A stretch of DNA of 64,000 nucleotides from Streptomyces sp. CNH099 (lineage in GTDB: Bacteria; Actinomycetota; Actinomycetes; Streptomycetales; Streptomycetaceae): contig AZWL01000001.1 of NCBI GenBank assembly GCA_000514715.1, positions 868,186 through 932,185 of the forward strand. Direction: 5' to 3'. The translations under genes were made by a program, and so were the position numbers. The notes under the pieces are model-generated. The model was not told where the DNA came from, searched no databases, and worked only from the letters and a program-made list of their open reading frames with translations. Shown here piece after piece: positions 7,962 to 16,963 of the stretch; positions within the stretch are counted from its first letter, which is position 1; every line of letters begins with the position of its first letter.

Positions 7962-8454
7962 GTACTGCGGGTGCCAGGCGGTAGCGTCGGTGGCCGGGCT
8001 GACCCGGGAGCACGAGGCGGTGGTGAACCTCATCGGTGCCGTCCGCGACGCGCACCGGCAGAATGACATCGTCCGCATGACCGAGGTGGTGCGCGAGATC
8101 GCGGCCATCCTCGGTCCGCACACCCAGGTCGAGGAGCGCGGCCTGTTCCCGGCCATGGCGGACGAGTTCCCCGACCACATCGCCGTGCTGGAGACCGAGC
8201 ACCGGCAGATCGAGGCGGTGCTGGCCGAGGCCGAAGGCGGCGTCCCGACGGCCCCTGCGTGGCCTTCCCGCGTGCTGAACGTCCTCGCCCTGCTGCGCGA
8301 GCACATCCTCAAAGAGCAGGACGGCGTCTTCCCCGCCGCGCTGGCATCCTTGAGCATCGAGCAGTGGGAAGCCGTCGAGGCCGTACGCGATCGCGTCGGC
8401 AGCCGCACGCCGGCTCCCTGGGCGGAGGCAGACGATTCGAGTCTTCGAGATTGA
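7954..8454 (+). CDS. Hemerythrin HHE-domain protein
   Basis: A 166-residue four-helix bundle with the diiron pattern: TREHEAVV (helix 1), GPHTQVEERGLFP (helix 2), LETEHRQIEAV (helix 3) and LREHILKEQDGVFP (helix 4). It also carries an N-terminal MCEYCGC cysteine cluster that could bind a metal. Such proteins bind O2 or NO, or help repair iron centres. The GTG start lies inside narK (8-nt overlap), so the two are translationally coupled, and narG begins about 90 bp later. In a nitrate-respiring setting a role in handling NO or O2 near the Fe-S-rich reductase is plausible but inferred. Confidence 0.88.
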   Translation: MCEYCGCQAVASVAGLTREHEAVVNLIGAVRDAHRQNDIVRMTEVVREIAAILGPHTQVEERGLFPAMADEFPDHIAVLETEHRQIEAVLAEAEGGVPTAPAWPSRVLNVLALLREHILKEQDGVFPAALASLSIEQWEAVEAVRDRVGSRTPAPWAEADDSSLRD

Positions 8455-8546
8455 TTCTTCGCGATCGGGCAACATGAGCAGGCACCTCCCCTGGAGGGCC
8501 GAACCGAGCATCCGATGGGCCGGCGGGCCCGGAAAGGGACGTCGCG

Positions 8547-11500
8547 ATGGTGACGGAGGCCGGTGGACAGGCCGGGGACACGGGCGGGGCGGCGGGAGCG
8601 GGACTGGACGGTGAGCTGGCGGTCGCGTTGGTACGTGCGCGTCGCTTCTTCACCCGGGCCCGGGTCTCGGACGATCTGCGCGTCCTGCACAAGTCCGGTG
8701 GCCGGGCGGCGGACGAGTTCTACCGGGACCGCTGGTCGCACGACAAGGTGGTGCGTTCCACGCACGGGGTGAACTGCACCGGCTCGTGCTCCTGGAAGGT
8801 GTACGTCAAGGACGGCATCATCACCTGGGAGGCACAGCAGACCGACTATCCCTCGGTGGGGCCCGACCGGCCGGAGTACGAGCCGCGGGGCTGCCCACGC
8901 GGTGCGGCCTTCTCCTGGTACACCTACTCCCCCACCCGGGTGCGCTACCCGTATGTGCGCGGGGTGCTGCTGGAGATGTACCGCGAGGCCAGAAAGCGGC
9001 TGGGCGATCCGGTGGCGGCCTGGGCGGACATCGTCTCCGACCCGGAGCGCGCCCGCCGCTACAAGGCGGCGCGCGGCAGGGGCGGGCTGGTGCGCGCGAG
9101 TTGGGACGAGGCCGTGGAGATGGTGGCCGCCGCGCACGTGCACACCATCAAGGAATACGGCCCCGACCGGCTGGCCGGCTTCTCGCCGATCCCGGCGATG
9201 TCGATGGTCTCGCACGCCGCCGGGGCGCGGTTCTACTCGCTGCTGGGCGGGGTGATGCTGTCGTTCTACGACTGGTACGCGGACCTGCCGGTGGCCTCGC
9301 CGCAGGTGTTCGGCGATCAGACCGACGTGCCGGAGTCCGGGGACTGGTGGGACGCCGGTTATCTGATCATGTGGGGCTCGAACCTGCCGGTGACCCGCAC
9401 GCCGGACGCGCACTGGATGGCCGAGGCCCGGTATCGCGGTCAGAAGGTGGTAGCGGTCGCTCCGGACTACGCGGACAACGTGAAGTTCGCCGACGAGTGG
9501 CTGGCCGCCCAGCCCGGTACCGACGGGGCGCTGGCGATGGCCATGGGGCATGTGATCCTCAAGGAGTTCTTCGCCGACCGGCGGACCCCGTACTTCGAGG
9601 ACTACGTCAAGCGGTACACCGACCTGCCTTTCCTGGTCACGCTGGAGGAGGGAGAGGCGGACACGTACGCCCCGGGCAAGTTCCTGACCGCGGCCGACCT
9701 CGGCGGCCGGGCCGCGGCGGCGGAGCACGCGGAGTTCCGCACGGTGCTGCTGGACGCCGCCACGGGAGAGCCGGTCGTCCCGAACGGCACGCTGGGCGAC
9801 CGCTTCAGCGAGTCCGGTGCCGGGAAGTGGAACCTCGACCTCGGTGATGTCGACCCGCTGCTGTCCTCCGTCGGGGGTGGCGAGGAGCCGGTGGCGGTCG
9901 AGCTGCCGCGGTTCGACGCCCCGGACGGCGGCGCCGGCCGGCTGCGGCGCGGGGTACCGGTGCGGCGGGTGGCCGGTCGGCTGGTCACCACGGTCTTCGA
10001 CCTGCTGCTGGCGCAGTACGGGGTCGCCCGCGAGGGCCTGCCCGGCTGCTGGCCGTCCTCGTACGACGACGCGAGCGAGCCGTGCACTCCGGCCTGGCAG
10101 GCGGCGATCACCGGCGTGGACGCCGAGAAGGCGGCGCGGATCGCGCGGGAGTTCGCCGCGAACGCCGAGGAGTCGCGCGGCCGCTCGATGATCGTGATGG
10201 GGGCGGGCACCAACCACTGGTTCCATTCCGACACCATCTACCGGGCGTTCCTGACGCTGACCACGTTGACGGGTTGTCAGGGTGTGAACGGCGGCGGCTG
10301 GGCGCACTACGTGGGGCAGGAGAAGGTTCGCCCGATCACGGGCTACTCGGCGCTGGCCACCGCGGCGGACTGGAACCGTCCGGCGCGGCAGATGATCCAG
10401 ACGGCGTACTGGTACCTGCACACCGACCAGTTCCGCTATGACCCGTTCTCGGCTGACACTCTCGCCGCGGCCGGCGCTGGTGGTCCTTTCGCGGGCAAGA
10501 GCACGGCGGATGTGATCGCCGCCTCGGCGCGGATGGGCTGGATGCCCTCGTACCCCACCTTCGACCGCAACCCGCTCGCCCTGGCCGACGAGGCCGAGCA
10601 GGCCGGACGGGACGTCGGCGAGCATGTGGTCGGCGAGTTGCGGGCCGGGCGGCTGCGGTTCGCGGCCGAGGACCCGGACGCCCCGGCCAACTTCCCCCGG
10701 GTGCTGACCGTCTGGCGGGCCAACCTGCTGGGCTCCTCCGCGAAGGGCAACGAGTACTTCCTGAAGCACCTGCTGGGTACCGATTCCTCGGTGCGCGCCT
10801 GCGAGGCACCGCCGGGAGCACGGCCCCGGGATGTGGTGTGGCGCGACGAAGCCCCGGCCGGGAAACTGGATCTGCTGCTGACGCTGGACTTCCGGATGAC
10901 CAGCACCACCGTCTTCTCGGACGTGGTGCTGCCCGCCGCGACCTGGTACGAGAAGCACGACCTGTCCAGCACGGACATGCACCCGTTCGTGCACGCCTTC
11001 AACCCGGCGATCGCCCCGCCCTGGCAGACCCGCACCGACTGGGACGCCTTCAACGCCCTCGCCCAGGCGTTCAGCCGGCTGGCCGCCGACCGCCTCGGCA
11101 CCCGCCGGGACGTGGTCGCCGCTCCGCTGCTGCACGACACCCCGGACGAGTTGGCCACGCCGCACGGCCGGGTGCGGGACTGGAAGGCGGGCGACTGCGA
11201 GCCCGTGCCCGGCCGCACCATGCCGAAACTCATCACCGTCGAGCGGGACTACGGGGCCGTCGCCGAGAAGATGACCGCCCTCGGCCCGTTGCTGGACACC
11301 CTCGGCGCCAGCACCAAGGGCGTCACTCTCCGCCTGGAACGCGAGCTGGAGTACCTGCGGCACAAGAACGGCACCGTGCGCGGCGGGGTCTCGGACGGCC
11401 GCCCGTCGATCGCCCGGGACGTCCATGCCTGTGAGGCGATCCTGGCGCTGTCCGGCACGACCAACGGCCACCTGGCCACGCAGGGGTTCCGCACCTTGGA

Positions 11501-12281
11501 GGCGCGCACCGGCACCCGGCTGGCGGATCTTGCCGCCGAGCACGAGGGCAAGCGGATCACGTTCGCCGATACCCAGGCCGGGCCGGTGCCGGTCATCACC
11601 AGCCCCGAGTGGTCCGGCTCGGAGACCGGCGGACGCCGCTACTCCCCCTTCACGGTCAACGTCGAACGTCTCAAGCCCTGGCACACTCTCACCGGCCGCC
11701 AGCACTTCTACCTCGATCACGACTGGATCGCCGCCCTCGGCGAGCAATTGCCCGTCTACCGGCCGCCGCTGAACATGGACCGGCTCTTCGGCGAGCCGCG
11801 CATCGGGGATGTCGGCGAGCTCGGCGTCACCGTGCGCTACCTGACCCCGCACAACAAGTGGTCCATCCACTCCGAGTACCAGGACAATCTGCTGATGTTG
11901 TCGCTGTCCCGGGGCGGGCCGGTGATCTGGATGAGCACCACCGACGCGGCCAAGATCGAAGTCAGGGACAACGACTGGATCGAGGCGGTCAACCGCAACG
12001 GCGTCGTGGCCGCGCGTGCGATCGTCTCGCACCGCATGCCCGAAGGCACCGTCTACATGCACCACGCCCAGGACCGGCTCATCGACGTGCCCCGCACCGA
12101 GACCACCGGCCGCCGCGGCGGCATCCACAACTCCCTGACGCGCCTGCTCATCAAGCCCACCCACCTCATCGGCGGCTACGCCCAATTGTCGTACGCCTTC
12201 AACTACCTCGGCCCTACCGGCAACCAGCGCGACGAGGTGACCGTCATCCGCCGTCGCGCCAACCAGGAGGTGACGTACTGA
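8547..12281 (+). CDS. narG: Respiratory nitrate reductase, catalytic alpha subunit
   Basis: A 1,244-residue molybdenum bis-MGD oxidoreductase reducing nitrate to nitrite at the cytoplasmic face. The N-terminal FS0 cluster ligands are His73, Cys77, Cys81 and Cys116, with the same spacing as His49/Cys53/Cys57/Cys92 of E. coli NarG. The Mo-ligand Asp equivalent to E. coli Asp222 falls at Asp246 in FYDWYADLP. Family segments QTDVPES, RTPDAHW and PTGNQRDEVTVIRR (C-terminus) are intact and the length is normal. It starts at ATG 8547 behind GAAAGGGACG. It is the first gene of narGHJI; narH begins one base after its stop. Confidence 0.97.
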   Translation: MVTEAGGQAGDTGGAAGAGLDGELAVALVRARRFFTRARVSDDLRVLHKSGGRAADEFYRDRWSHDKVVRSTHGVNCTGSCSWKVYVKDGIITWEAQQTDYPSVGPDRPEYEPRGCPRGAAFSWYTYSPTRVRYPYVRGVLLEMYREARKRLGDPVAAWADIVSDPERARRYKAARGRGGLVRASWDEAVEMVAAAHVHTIKEYGPDRLAGFSPIPAMSMVSHAAGARFYSLLGGVMLSFYDWYADLPVASPQVFGDQTDVPESGDWWDAGYLIMWGSNLPVTRTPDAHWMAEARYRGQKVVAVAPDYADNVKFADEWLAAQPGTDGALAMAMGHVILKEFFADRRTPYFEDYVKRYTDLPFLVTLEEGEADTYAPGKFLTAADLGGRAAAAEHAEFRTVLLDAATGEPVVPNGTLGDRFSESGAGKWNLDLGDVDPLLSSVGGGEEPVAVELPRFDAPDGGAGRLRRGVPVRRVAGRLVTTVFDLLLAQYGVAREGLPGCWPSSYDDASEPCTPAWQAAITGVDAEKAARIAREFAANAEESRGRSMIVMGAGTNHWFHSDTIYRAFLTLTTLTGCQGVNGGGWAHYVGQEKVRPITGYSALATAADWNRPARQMIQTAYWYLHTDQFRYDPFSADTLAAAGAGGPFAGKSTADVIAASARMGWMPSYPTFDRNPLALADEAEQAGRDVGEHVVGELRAGRLRFAAEDPDAPANFPRVLTVWRANLLGSSAKGNEYFLKHLLGTDSSVRACEAPPGARPRDVVWRDEAPAGKLDLLLTLDFRMTSTTVFSDVVLPAATWYEKHDLSSTDMHPFVHAFNPAIAPPWQTRTDWDAFNALAQAFSRLAADRLGTRRDVVAAPLLHDTPDELATPHGRVRDWKAGDCEPVPGRTMPKLITVERDYGAVAEKMTALGPLLDTLGASTKGVTLRLERELEYLRHKNGTVRGGVSDGRPSIARDVHACEAILALSGTTNGHLATQGFRTLEARTGTRLADLAAEHEGKRITFADTQAGPVPVITSPEWSGSETGGRRYSPFTVNVERLKPWHTLTGRQHFYLDHDWIAALGEQLPVYRPPLNMDRLFGEPRIGDVGELGVTVRYLTPHNKWSIHSEYQDNLLMLSLSRGGPVIWMSTTDAAKIEVRDNDWIEAVNRNGVVAARAIVSHRMPEGTVYMHHAQDRLIDVPRTETTGRRGGIHNSLTRLLIKPTHLIGGYAQLSYAFNYLGPTGNQRDEVTVIRRRANQEVTY

Positions 12282-12282
12282 C

Positions 12283-13968
12283 ATGCGTGTCATGGCCCAG
12301 ATGGCGATGGTGATGAATCTCGACAAGTGCATCGGCTGCCACACCTGCTCGGTGACCTGCAAGCAGGCGTGGACCAACCGCACCGGGGTGGAGTACGTGT
12401 GGTTCAACAACGTCGAGACCCGGCCCGGCCAGGGCTACCCGCGCCGCTACGAGGACCAGGAGCGCTGGCGCGGCGGCTGGGAGCTGAACCGGCGCGGCCG
12501 GCTGAAGCTCAAGGCCGGCGGCCGGTTCAGCAAGCTCATCACGATCTTCGCCAACCCCACGCTGCCCGCCCTCGACGACTACTACGAGCCCTGGACCTAC
12601 GACTACCGGACGCTCACCAACGCCCCGCTCCAGGAGCACACCCCCGTCGCCCGCCCGAAGTCGCTCATCTCCGGCAAGGACATGAAGATCGGCTGGTCGG
12701 CGAACTGGGACGACAACCTCGGCGGCTCCAGTGACCACGGTGACAAGGACGTTGTGCTGCAGGAAGTCTCCGAGAAGATCAAACTGGAGTTCGAGCAGAC
12801 GTTCATGTTCTACCTGCCGCGCATCTGTGAGCACTGCCTGAACCCGAGCTGCGCGGCCTCCTGCCCCTCCGGCGCTATCTACAAGCGCACCGAGGACGGC
12901 ATCGTCCTCGTCGACCAGGACCGCTGCCGCGGCTGGCGGATGTGCGTCACGGGCTGCCCGTACAAGAAGGTCTACTTCAACCACCGCACCGGCAAGGCCG
13001 AAAAGTGCACGTTCTGCTTCCCCCGCGTCGAGGTCGGCCTGCCCACCGTCTGTGCCGAGACCTGCGTCGGCCGACTGCGCTACATCGGCCTGGTCCTCTA
13101 CGACGCCGACCGCGTCCTTCAGGCCGCCGCCACCCCGGACGAGACCGGCCTGTACGAAGCCCAGCGCCGCGTCTTCCTCGACCCGCACGACGCGGACGTC
13201 ATCGCCGCCGCCGAACGGGAGGGCATCCCCCGCGACTGGATCGACGCCGCCCAGCGTTCTCCCATCCACTCCCTGATCAACACCTACCGCGTCGCCCTGC
13301 CGCTGCACCCGGAGTACCGCACCCTGCCCATGGTCTGGTACATCCCGCCGCTCTCCCCGGTCGTCGACGCCGTCCGCGACACCGGACACGACGCCGAGGA
13401 CCACCGCAACCTCTTCGCCGCCGTCGACAATCTCCGCATCCCCGTCGACTACCTCGCCCAGCTGTTCACCGCAGGCGACCCCGCCCCCGTCGACGCGGTC
13501 CTGCGCCGCCTCGCCGCCATGCGCGCCTACATGCGCGACATCAACCTCGGCCGGGAGCCGGACCCCGCCATCCCGCAGGCGGTCGGCATGAGCGAAGAGG
13601 AGATGTACGACATGTACCGCCTCCTGGCGCTGGCCAAGTACGACGAGCGCTATGTCATCCCGCCGGCGCACGCCGAGCAGGCTCACGACCTGGAGGAACT
13701 GGCCACCGAGTGCAGCCTGGACTACGAGGGCGGCCCGGGGATGGGCGGCTCCGGCCCGTTCGGGGAGGGATCCGGCGGAGCCGCCCCCATCGCCGTGGAG
13801 AACTACCTGGCCCTGCGCGACCGCCAGAGCTCCGACACCCCCGCCGCACCCGTCGACAAGGGCACCCGCGTCAACCTCCTCAACTGGGACGGCAAAGGCC
13901 AACCCCCCGGCCTCTTCCCCCCACCGGGGAACGGCAGCGATGGCACCGAAGGCGAGACGCGGCCATGA
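12283..13968 (+). CDS. narH: Respiratory nitrate reductase, iron-sulfur beta subunit
   Basis: A 561-residue electron-transfer subunit with four Cys groups: CIGCHTCSVTCKQ (about 17-28), CEHCLNPSCAASCPSG (about 184-199), CRGWRMCVTGCPYKK, where Trp replaces a Cys as in other NarH proteins and gives a 3Fe-4S centre, and CTFCFPRVEVGLPTVCAETC. Electrons pass from NarI haem through these clusters to NarG. AGGAGG at 12265-12270 serves the ATG at 12283. The stop overlaps the narJ start (ATGA). The C-terminal tail is Pro/Gly-rich and looks disordered. Confidence 0.97.
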   Translation: MRVMAQMAMVMNLDKCIGCHTCSVTCKQAWTNRTGVEYVWFNNVETRPGQGYPRRYEDQERWRGGWELNRRGRLKLKAGGRFSKLITIFANPTLPALDDYYEPWTYDYRTLTNAPLQEHTPVARPKSLISGKDMKIGWSANWDDNLGGSSDHGDKDVVLQEVSEKIKLEFEQTFMFYLPRICEHCLNPSCAASCPSGAIYKRTEDGIVLVDQDRCRGWRMCVTGCPYKKVYFNHRTGKAEKCTFCFPRVEVGLPTVCAETCVGRLRYIGLVLYDADRVLQAAATPDETGLYEAQRRVFLDPHDADVIAAAEREGIPRDWIDAAQRSPIHSLINTYRVALPLHPEYRTLPMVWYIPPLSPVVDAVRDTGHDAEDHRNLFAAVDNLRIPVDYLAQLFTAGDPAPVDAVLRRLAAMRAYMRDINLGREPDPAIPQAVGMSEEEMYDMYRLLALAKYDERYVIPPAHAEQAHDLEELATECSLDYEGGPGMGGSGPFGEGSGGAAPIAVENYLALRDRQSSDTPAAPVDKGTRVNLLNWDGKGQPPGLFPPPGNGSDGTEGETRP

Positions 13969-14630
13969 GGCGCAAGAAGCAGACCGCCGTGCAACCGCAC
14001 ACCGAGGCGTGGCACCCGAACGCCTGGCAGACCCACTCCCTGCTGCTGGCCTACCCGGGCGAGCAGTTCCCGGAACACCTGACCCTGGCCCGACGCGTCG
14101 CCACCACCCTGCCCGACCAGGTCGCCGAGCCACTGCTGCGCTTCGCCGACCACGCGGAGGACACGGCGGCCACGGACCTGGCCACCGACTACGTCGCCAC
14201 CTTCGACCACCGCAAACGCTGCTGCCCCTACCTGACCTACTACGCCCACGGAGACACGAGGAAACGCGGTGTGGCCCTGGTGCGGCTGAAGCACACCTAC
14301 GCCACCGCAGGCTGGCGCCTGAACGACGATGAGCTGCCCGACCACCTCGCCGTGGTCCTGGAGTTCGCCTCCGCCGAGCCCGCCGCCGGCCACCGGCTGC
14401 TCACCGAGCACCGTGCCGGACTCGAACTGCTGCGCCTGGCCCTGCGGGAGGACCGCTCCCCGTGGGCACACCTGCTTCGGTCGATCTCCGCCACCCTGCC
14501 CGCCCTCGCCGGCGACGAACGCGCGGCCGTCGCCCGACTCGCCGCCGAAGGCCCGCCCGAAGAACAGGTCGGCCTCGCCCCGTACACCCCGGAGTCGTAC
14601 GTGCCCGCACGTCCTGGAGGTACGCGATGA
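13965..14630 (+). CDS. narJ: Nitrate reductase molybdenum cofactor assembly chaperone
   Basis: A 221-residue TorD/NarJ-type chaperone. It contains the family segment HSLLLAYPGEQFPEHL near the start, the CCPYLTYYAHGDTRKRG region, and a C-terminal GLAPYTPESYVPARPGG. NarJ binds apo-NarG, aids cofactor insertion and membrane attachment, and is not part of the final enzyme. Its ATG overlaps the narH stop and its TGA overlaps the narI ATG, so all are made from one coupled message. Confidence 0.94.
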   Translation: MRRKKQTAVQPHTEAWHPNAWQTHSLLLAYPGEQFPEHLTLARRVATTLPDQVAEPLLRFADHAEDTAATDLATDYVATFDHRKRCCPYLTYYAHGDTRKRGVALVRLKHTYATAGWRLNDDELPDHLAVVLEFASAEPAAGHRLLTEHRAGLELLRLALREDRSPWAHLLRSISATLPALAGDERAAVARLAAEGPPEEQVGLAPYTPESYVPARPGGTR

Positions 14631-15397
14631 CCTGGACCACCGCGCTCGCCACCGCGGGTGAGGAGACCGGCACCGGGGGCGCCCTGCTATGGATCGCCCT
14701 TCCCTACCTCGCCCTCACCGTCTTCGTCCTCGGCCACGTCTGGCGCTACCGCTACGACAAGTTCGGCTGGACCACCCGCTCCTCCCAGCTCTACGAGAAC
14801 CGGCTCCTGCGCATCGGCAGCCCGCTGTTCCACTTCGGCATCCTCGTCGTTCTCCTCGGCCACATCGGCGGCCTGCTCATCCCCAAGAGCTGGACCGAAG
14901 CCGCAGGCATCAGCGAGCACGCCTACCACGTCACCGCCGTCGCCCTCGGCACCATCGCCGGCATCGCCACCCTCGGCGGCATGACCATCCTCATCTACCG
15001 CCGCCGCACCGTCGGCCCGGTCTTCTCCGCCACCACCCGCAACGACAAGGCGATGTACTTCGCCCTCGCCGCGGCCATCACCCTCGGCCTGGCCGCCACG
15101 GTCGCCGCCAACGTCCTCGACGACGGCTACGACTACCGCGAAACCATCTCCCCCTGGTTCCGCTCCGTCTTCTACCTCCAGCCCGACCCCGCGCTGATGG
15201 CCGACGCCCCGCTGCTCTTCCAGCTCCACGCCCTCAGCGCCCTGCTGCTCTTCGCCGTCTGGCCCTTCACCCGCCTGGTCCACATGCTCACCGCACCCGT
15301 CGGCTATCTGACCCGCCCGTACATCGTCTACCGCAGCCGCGATGTCCAGCTGGGCGCCCACGCCCCTCACCGCGGCTGGGAACGAACCATCGATTGA
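14627..15397 (+). CDS. narI: Respiratory nitrate reductase, cytochrome b gamma subunit
   Basis: A 256-residue integral membrane protein with five helices that oxidises quinol and passes electrons to NarH through two haems b. Candidate haem ligands are the histidines in SPLFHFGILVVLLGHIGG (helix 2) and in LFQLHALSALLLF with RLVHMLTAP (last helix), matching the NarI pattern. CTGGAGG precedes the ATG at 14627, which overlaps the narJ stop. It is the last gene of narGHJI; what follows is non-functional sequence up to the tRNA. Confidence 0.95.
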   Translation: MTWTTALATAGEETGTGGALLWIALPYLALTVFVLGHVWRYRYDKFGWTTRSSQLYENRLLRIGSPLFHFGILVVLLGHIGGLLIPKSWTEAAGISEHAYHVTAVALGTIAGIATLGGMTILIYRRRTVGPVFSATTRNDKAMYFALAAAITLGLAATVAANVLDDGYDYRETISPWFRSVFYLQPDPALMADAPLLFQLHALSALLLFAVWPFTRLVHMLTAPVGYLTRPYIVYRSRDVQLGAHAPHRGWERTID

Positions 15398-15701
15398 CCG
15401 CGCCGTTTCGAGCGGACTCGACGGCCAAAAGGCCACCGACGCGGTCTTCGAGTCGGCGGCGTCGCCGGCCTCCGAGCAAGCCGAGTACCGGCTGCACACC
15501 ATCAAGTCCCTGCTCGTCGCCACGCTGGAGCGCTGACTTGGCCCACCCCGCCAAGTTCGTCGGCCAGGTCTCCAGCCACACCGAGCCGAACGCCTGCCCC
15601 GCGAGTGTGGCTGGCAGTGGCCGAGGACACGTCCGGATGGCGCCGGCTGGTGCACTCACCACGCCCGCGGCGATCCTCCAGGTCGACACGATCCGCGGCC
15701 T
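15398..15701. other. Gene debris after narI, nothing recognised
   Basis: Some 300 bp with no intact gene. A plus-strand frame ending at 15536 (…IKSLLVATLER) looks protein-like and could be the tail of a decayed gene, but it has no start and no family I can name. The sequence leads directly into an ABC ATPase remnant. Confidence 0.4.
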
Positions 15702-15896
15702 GCCCTGCTCACCGACCCCGGGGGCCTCGTCCTCCACAAGGCCACCGCCCACGTCGACACCGCAGGCGACGCCGAACTCGCCACCACTCTGGCCTCCACC
15801 ACCGGCCGCACCACCATCGTCATCGGACACCGCCCCGCCACCACCCGCCGAGCCGACCGCATCGCCGTCCTGGAGAACGGACACGTCACCGAATAG
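15702..15896 (+). pseudogene. C-terminal remnant of an ABC transporter ATPase
   Basis: About 64 codons corresponding to the end of an ABC exporter nucleotide-binding domain. The segment after Walker B is preserved (ATAHVDTAGDAEL, the D-loop region), then RTTIVIGHRPAT (H-loop with its switch His) and ADRIAVLENGHVTE to a TAG stop. The Walker B Asp-Glu itself is lost (VLHKAT where VLDEAT is expected), and the Walker A, Q-loop and membrane domain are missing. It is non-functional debris and part of the decayed zone next to tRNA-Leu. Confidence 0.7.
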
Positions 15897-15939
15897 GGCA
15901 CATGGAACAACCCAGCTGGAAGGAGTACTCGCTTGGGCA

Positions 15940-16665
15940 CGTGGGTGGGCAGCCGGTCATCCGAGCCGCCGACACCAGGCGGACTGCGGTTTGCCTTCTA
16001 CGGGCGGGGGCCGACGGAGGACTTCCAGGACCCGGCCAGCTCCCGGGGCTGGCAGTTGCTGCGTGCGCAGGCGCTGGTCGCCGGGCACGGACGGTCACCG
16101 CCGAGTTCTTCGACGTCGGGCACAGCCGGGTGCTGCCCTGACCCCGCCGCCCGGAAGCCGCCCGCCTCATCGACGCACTGGCCGCCCCGGAACGAAACGT
16201 CGACGCGGCGGTGCCGTGTCCGTCGGCGGCCGACCCGGACCGCAACCTGCACCGCAGCGGCGGCCGCGCCAACCTTTTGCGCTGCGGCCTGTGTGCGCGG
16301 CGGAGGGACTCCTACTGGTCTCACGATCGCCCGGCCTACCGCTGCCGCCACGGCCGCACCAGCGCCACCGGCCCCGGCCGGCCACGCAACACCTACCTCC
16401 GCAAGGACCGCATCCTGGCCCACCTGCCCGCTCTGCTACTCCGCCTCACCGAAGCGACGAGCCGGCGGATCCCGAAGCGGCAGCCGCCCGGCTGCGGGCC
16501 GGGAACGTGACGCTGACCTACGACCCGGGGGACCAGACACTGACCGCCGGCACCCCGACGAGGAAGGATCCGCATCGCCTGAGCCCAGCGCCCCCTCCAC
16601 CGCCAGGGACGGACGCAGCAAAATGCACCCGTTCCTCACTCCAGGTGAGAGCCGGGTGCCAATGA
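15940..16665 (+). pseudogene. Decayed serine recombinase/integrase
   Basis: Pieces of a Streptomyces-type recombinase lie in order in three frames. LRFAFYGRGPTEDFQDPASS (resolvase N-terminus; the Ser expected in YGRxS is Gly-Pro here) is followed after a shift by VTAEFFDVGHSRVLP and an in-frame TGA at 16139-16141. Next come a deleted middle, a zinc-ribbon segment LLRCGLCARRRDSYWSHD with YRCRHGRTSA, and, in another frame, AAAARLRAGNVTLTYDP. At least two frameshifts, a stop and a large internal deletion make it dead. It abuts the 3' end of tRNA-Leu, suggesting the integrase of an old element. Confidence 0.75.
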
Positions 16666-16702
16666 CACCTGCCCGCGAACCCGCGGTTGTGGGGCAATTA
16701 TG

Positions 16703-16786
16703 TGTCCGAGGGGGGACTTGAACCCCCACGCCCTTTACGGGCACTAGCACCTCAAGCTAGCGCGTCTGCCATTCCGCCACCCGGAC
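16703..16786 (-). tRNA. tRNA-Leu (anticodon GAG)
   Basis: A class II tRNA of 84 nt read on the minus strand. The acceptor stem is GTCCGGG with CTCGGAC (one G-T pair) and discriminator A. The anticodon stem CTAGC/GCTAG encloses loop TTGAGGT, giving anticodon GAG (codons CUC and CUU). The variable arm has stem GCCC/GGGC and the T-arm is GGGGG-TTCAAGT-CCCCC. CCA is not encoded. Its 3' end points left, towards the recombinase remnant and the nar block. Confidence 0.97.
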
Positions 16787-16910
16787 CGGGTTGCCGTGCC
16801 GCGGCAGAGGGCCGCGGGGCACCCCCAACGATACCAAGGATTGGCAGGTGACTCGCACCGGTTTCCGGTTACGGACCGTGGCGGCCGGTTCCGGTGTGTG
16901 GCCGCCGGGG

Positions 16911-16944
16911 GCCCCGGCCCGTCGGTGGGGCGGCGGGCCGGGGC
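16911..16944 (-). terminator. Stem-loop after the ebo-type operon
   Basis: Perfect 11-bp arms GCCCCGGCCCG (16911-16921) and CGGGCCGGGGC (16934-16944) with a 12-nt loop, just past the stop (16964) of the last gene of the minus-strand operon. Confidence 0.6.
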
Positions 16945-16963
16945 GGTCGGGGGTGTGGCGGGG

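Noticed and set aside
8517..8530. GGGCCGGCGGGCCC before narG as a second DosR-like box
   Set aside because: It matches fewer core positions than the narK site and is what GC-rich sequence gives by chance.
6705..12410. A 1,901-codon open frame on the minus strand across narK, the hemerythrin gene and narG
   Set aside because: It is antisense to real genes with strong family motifs, has low-complexity Arg/Gly/Gln-rich translation and no ribosome site. Long antisense frames are normal in high-GC DNA.
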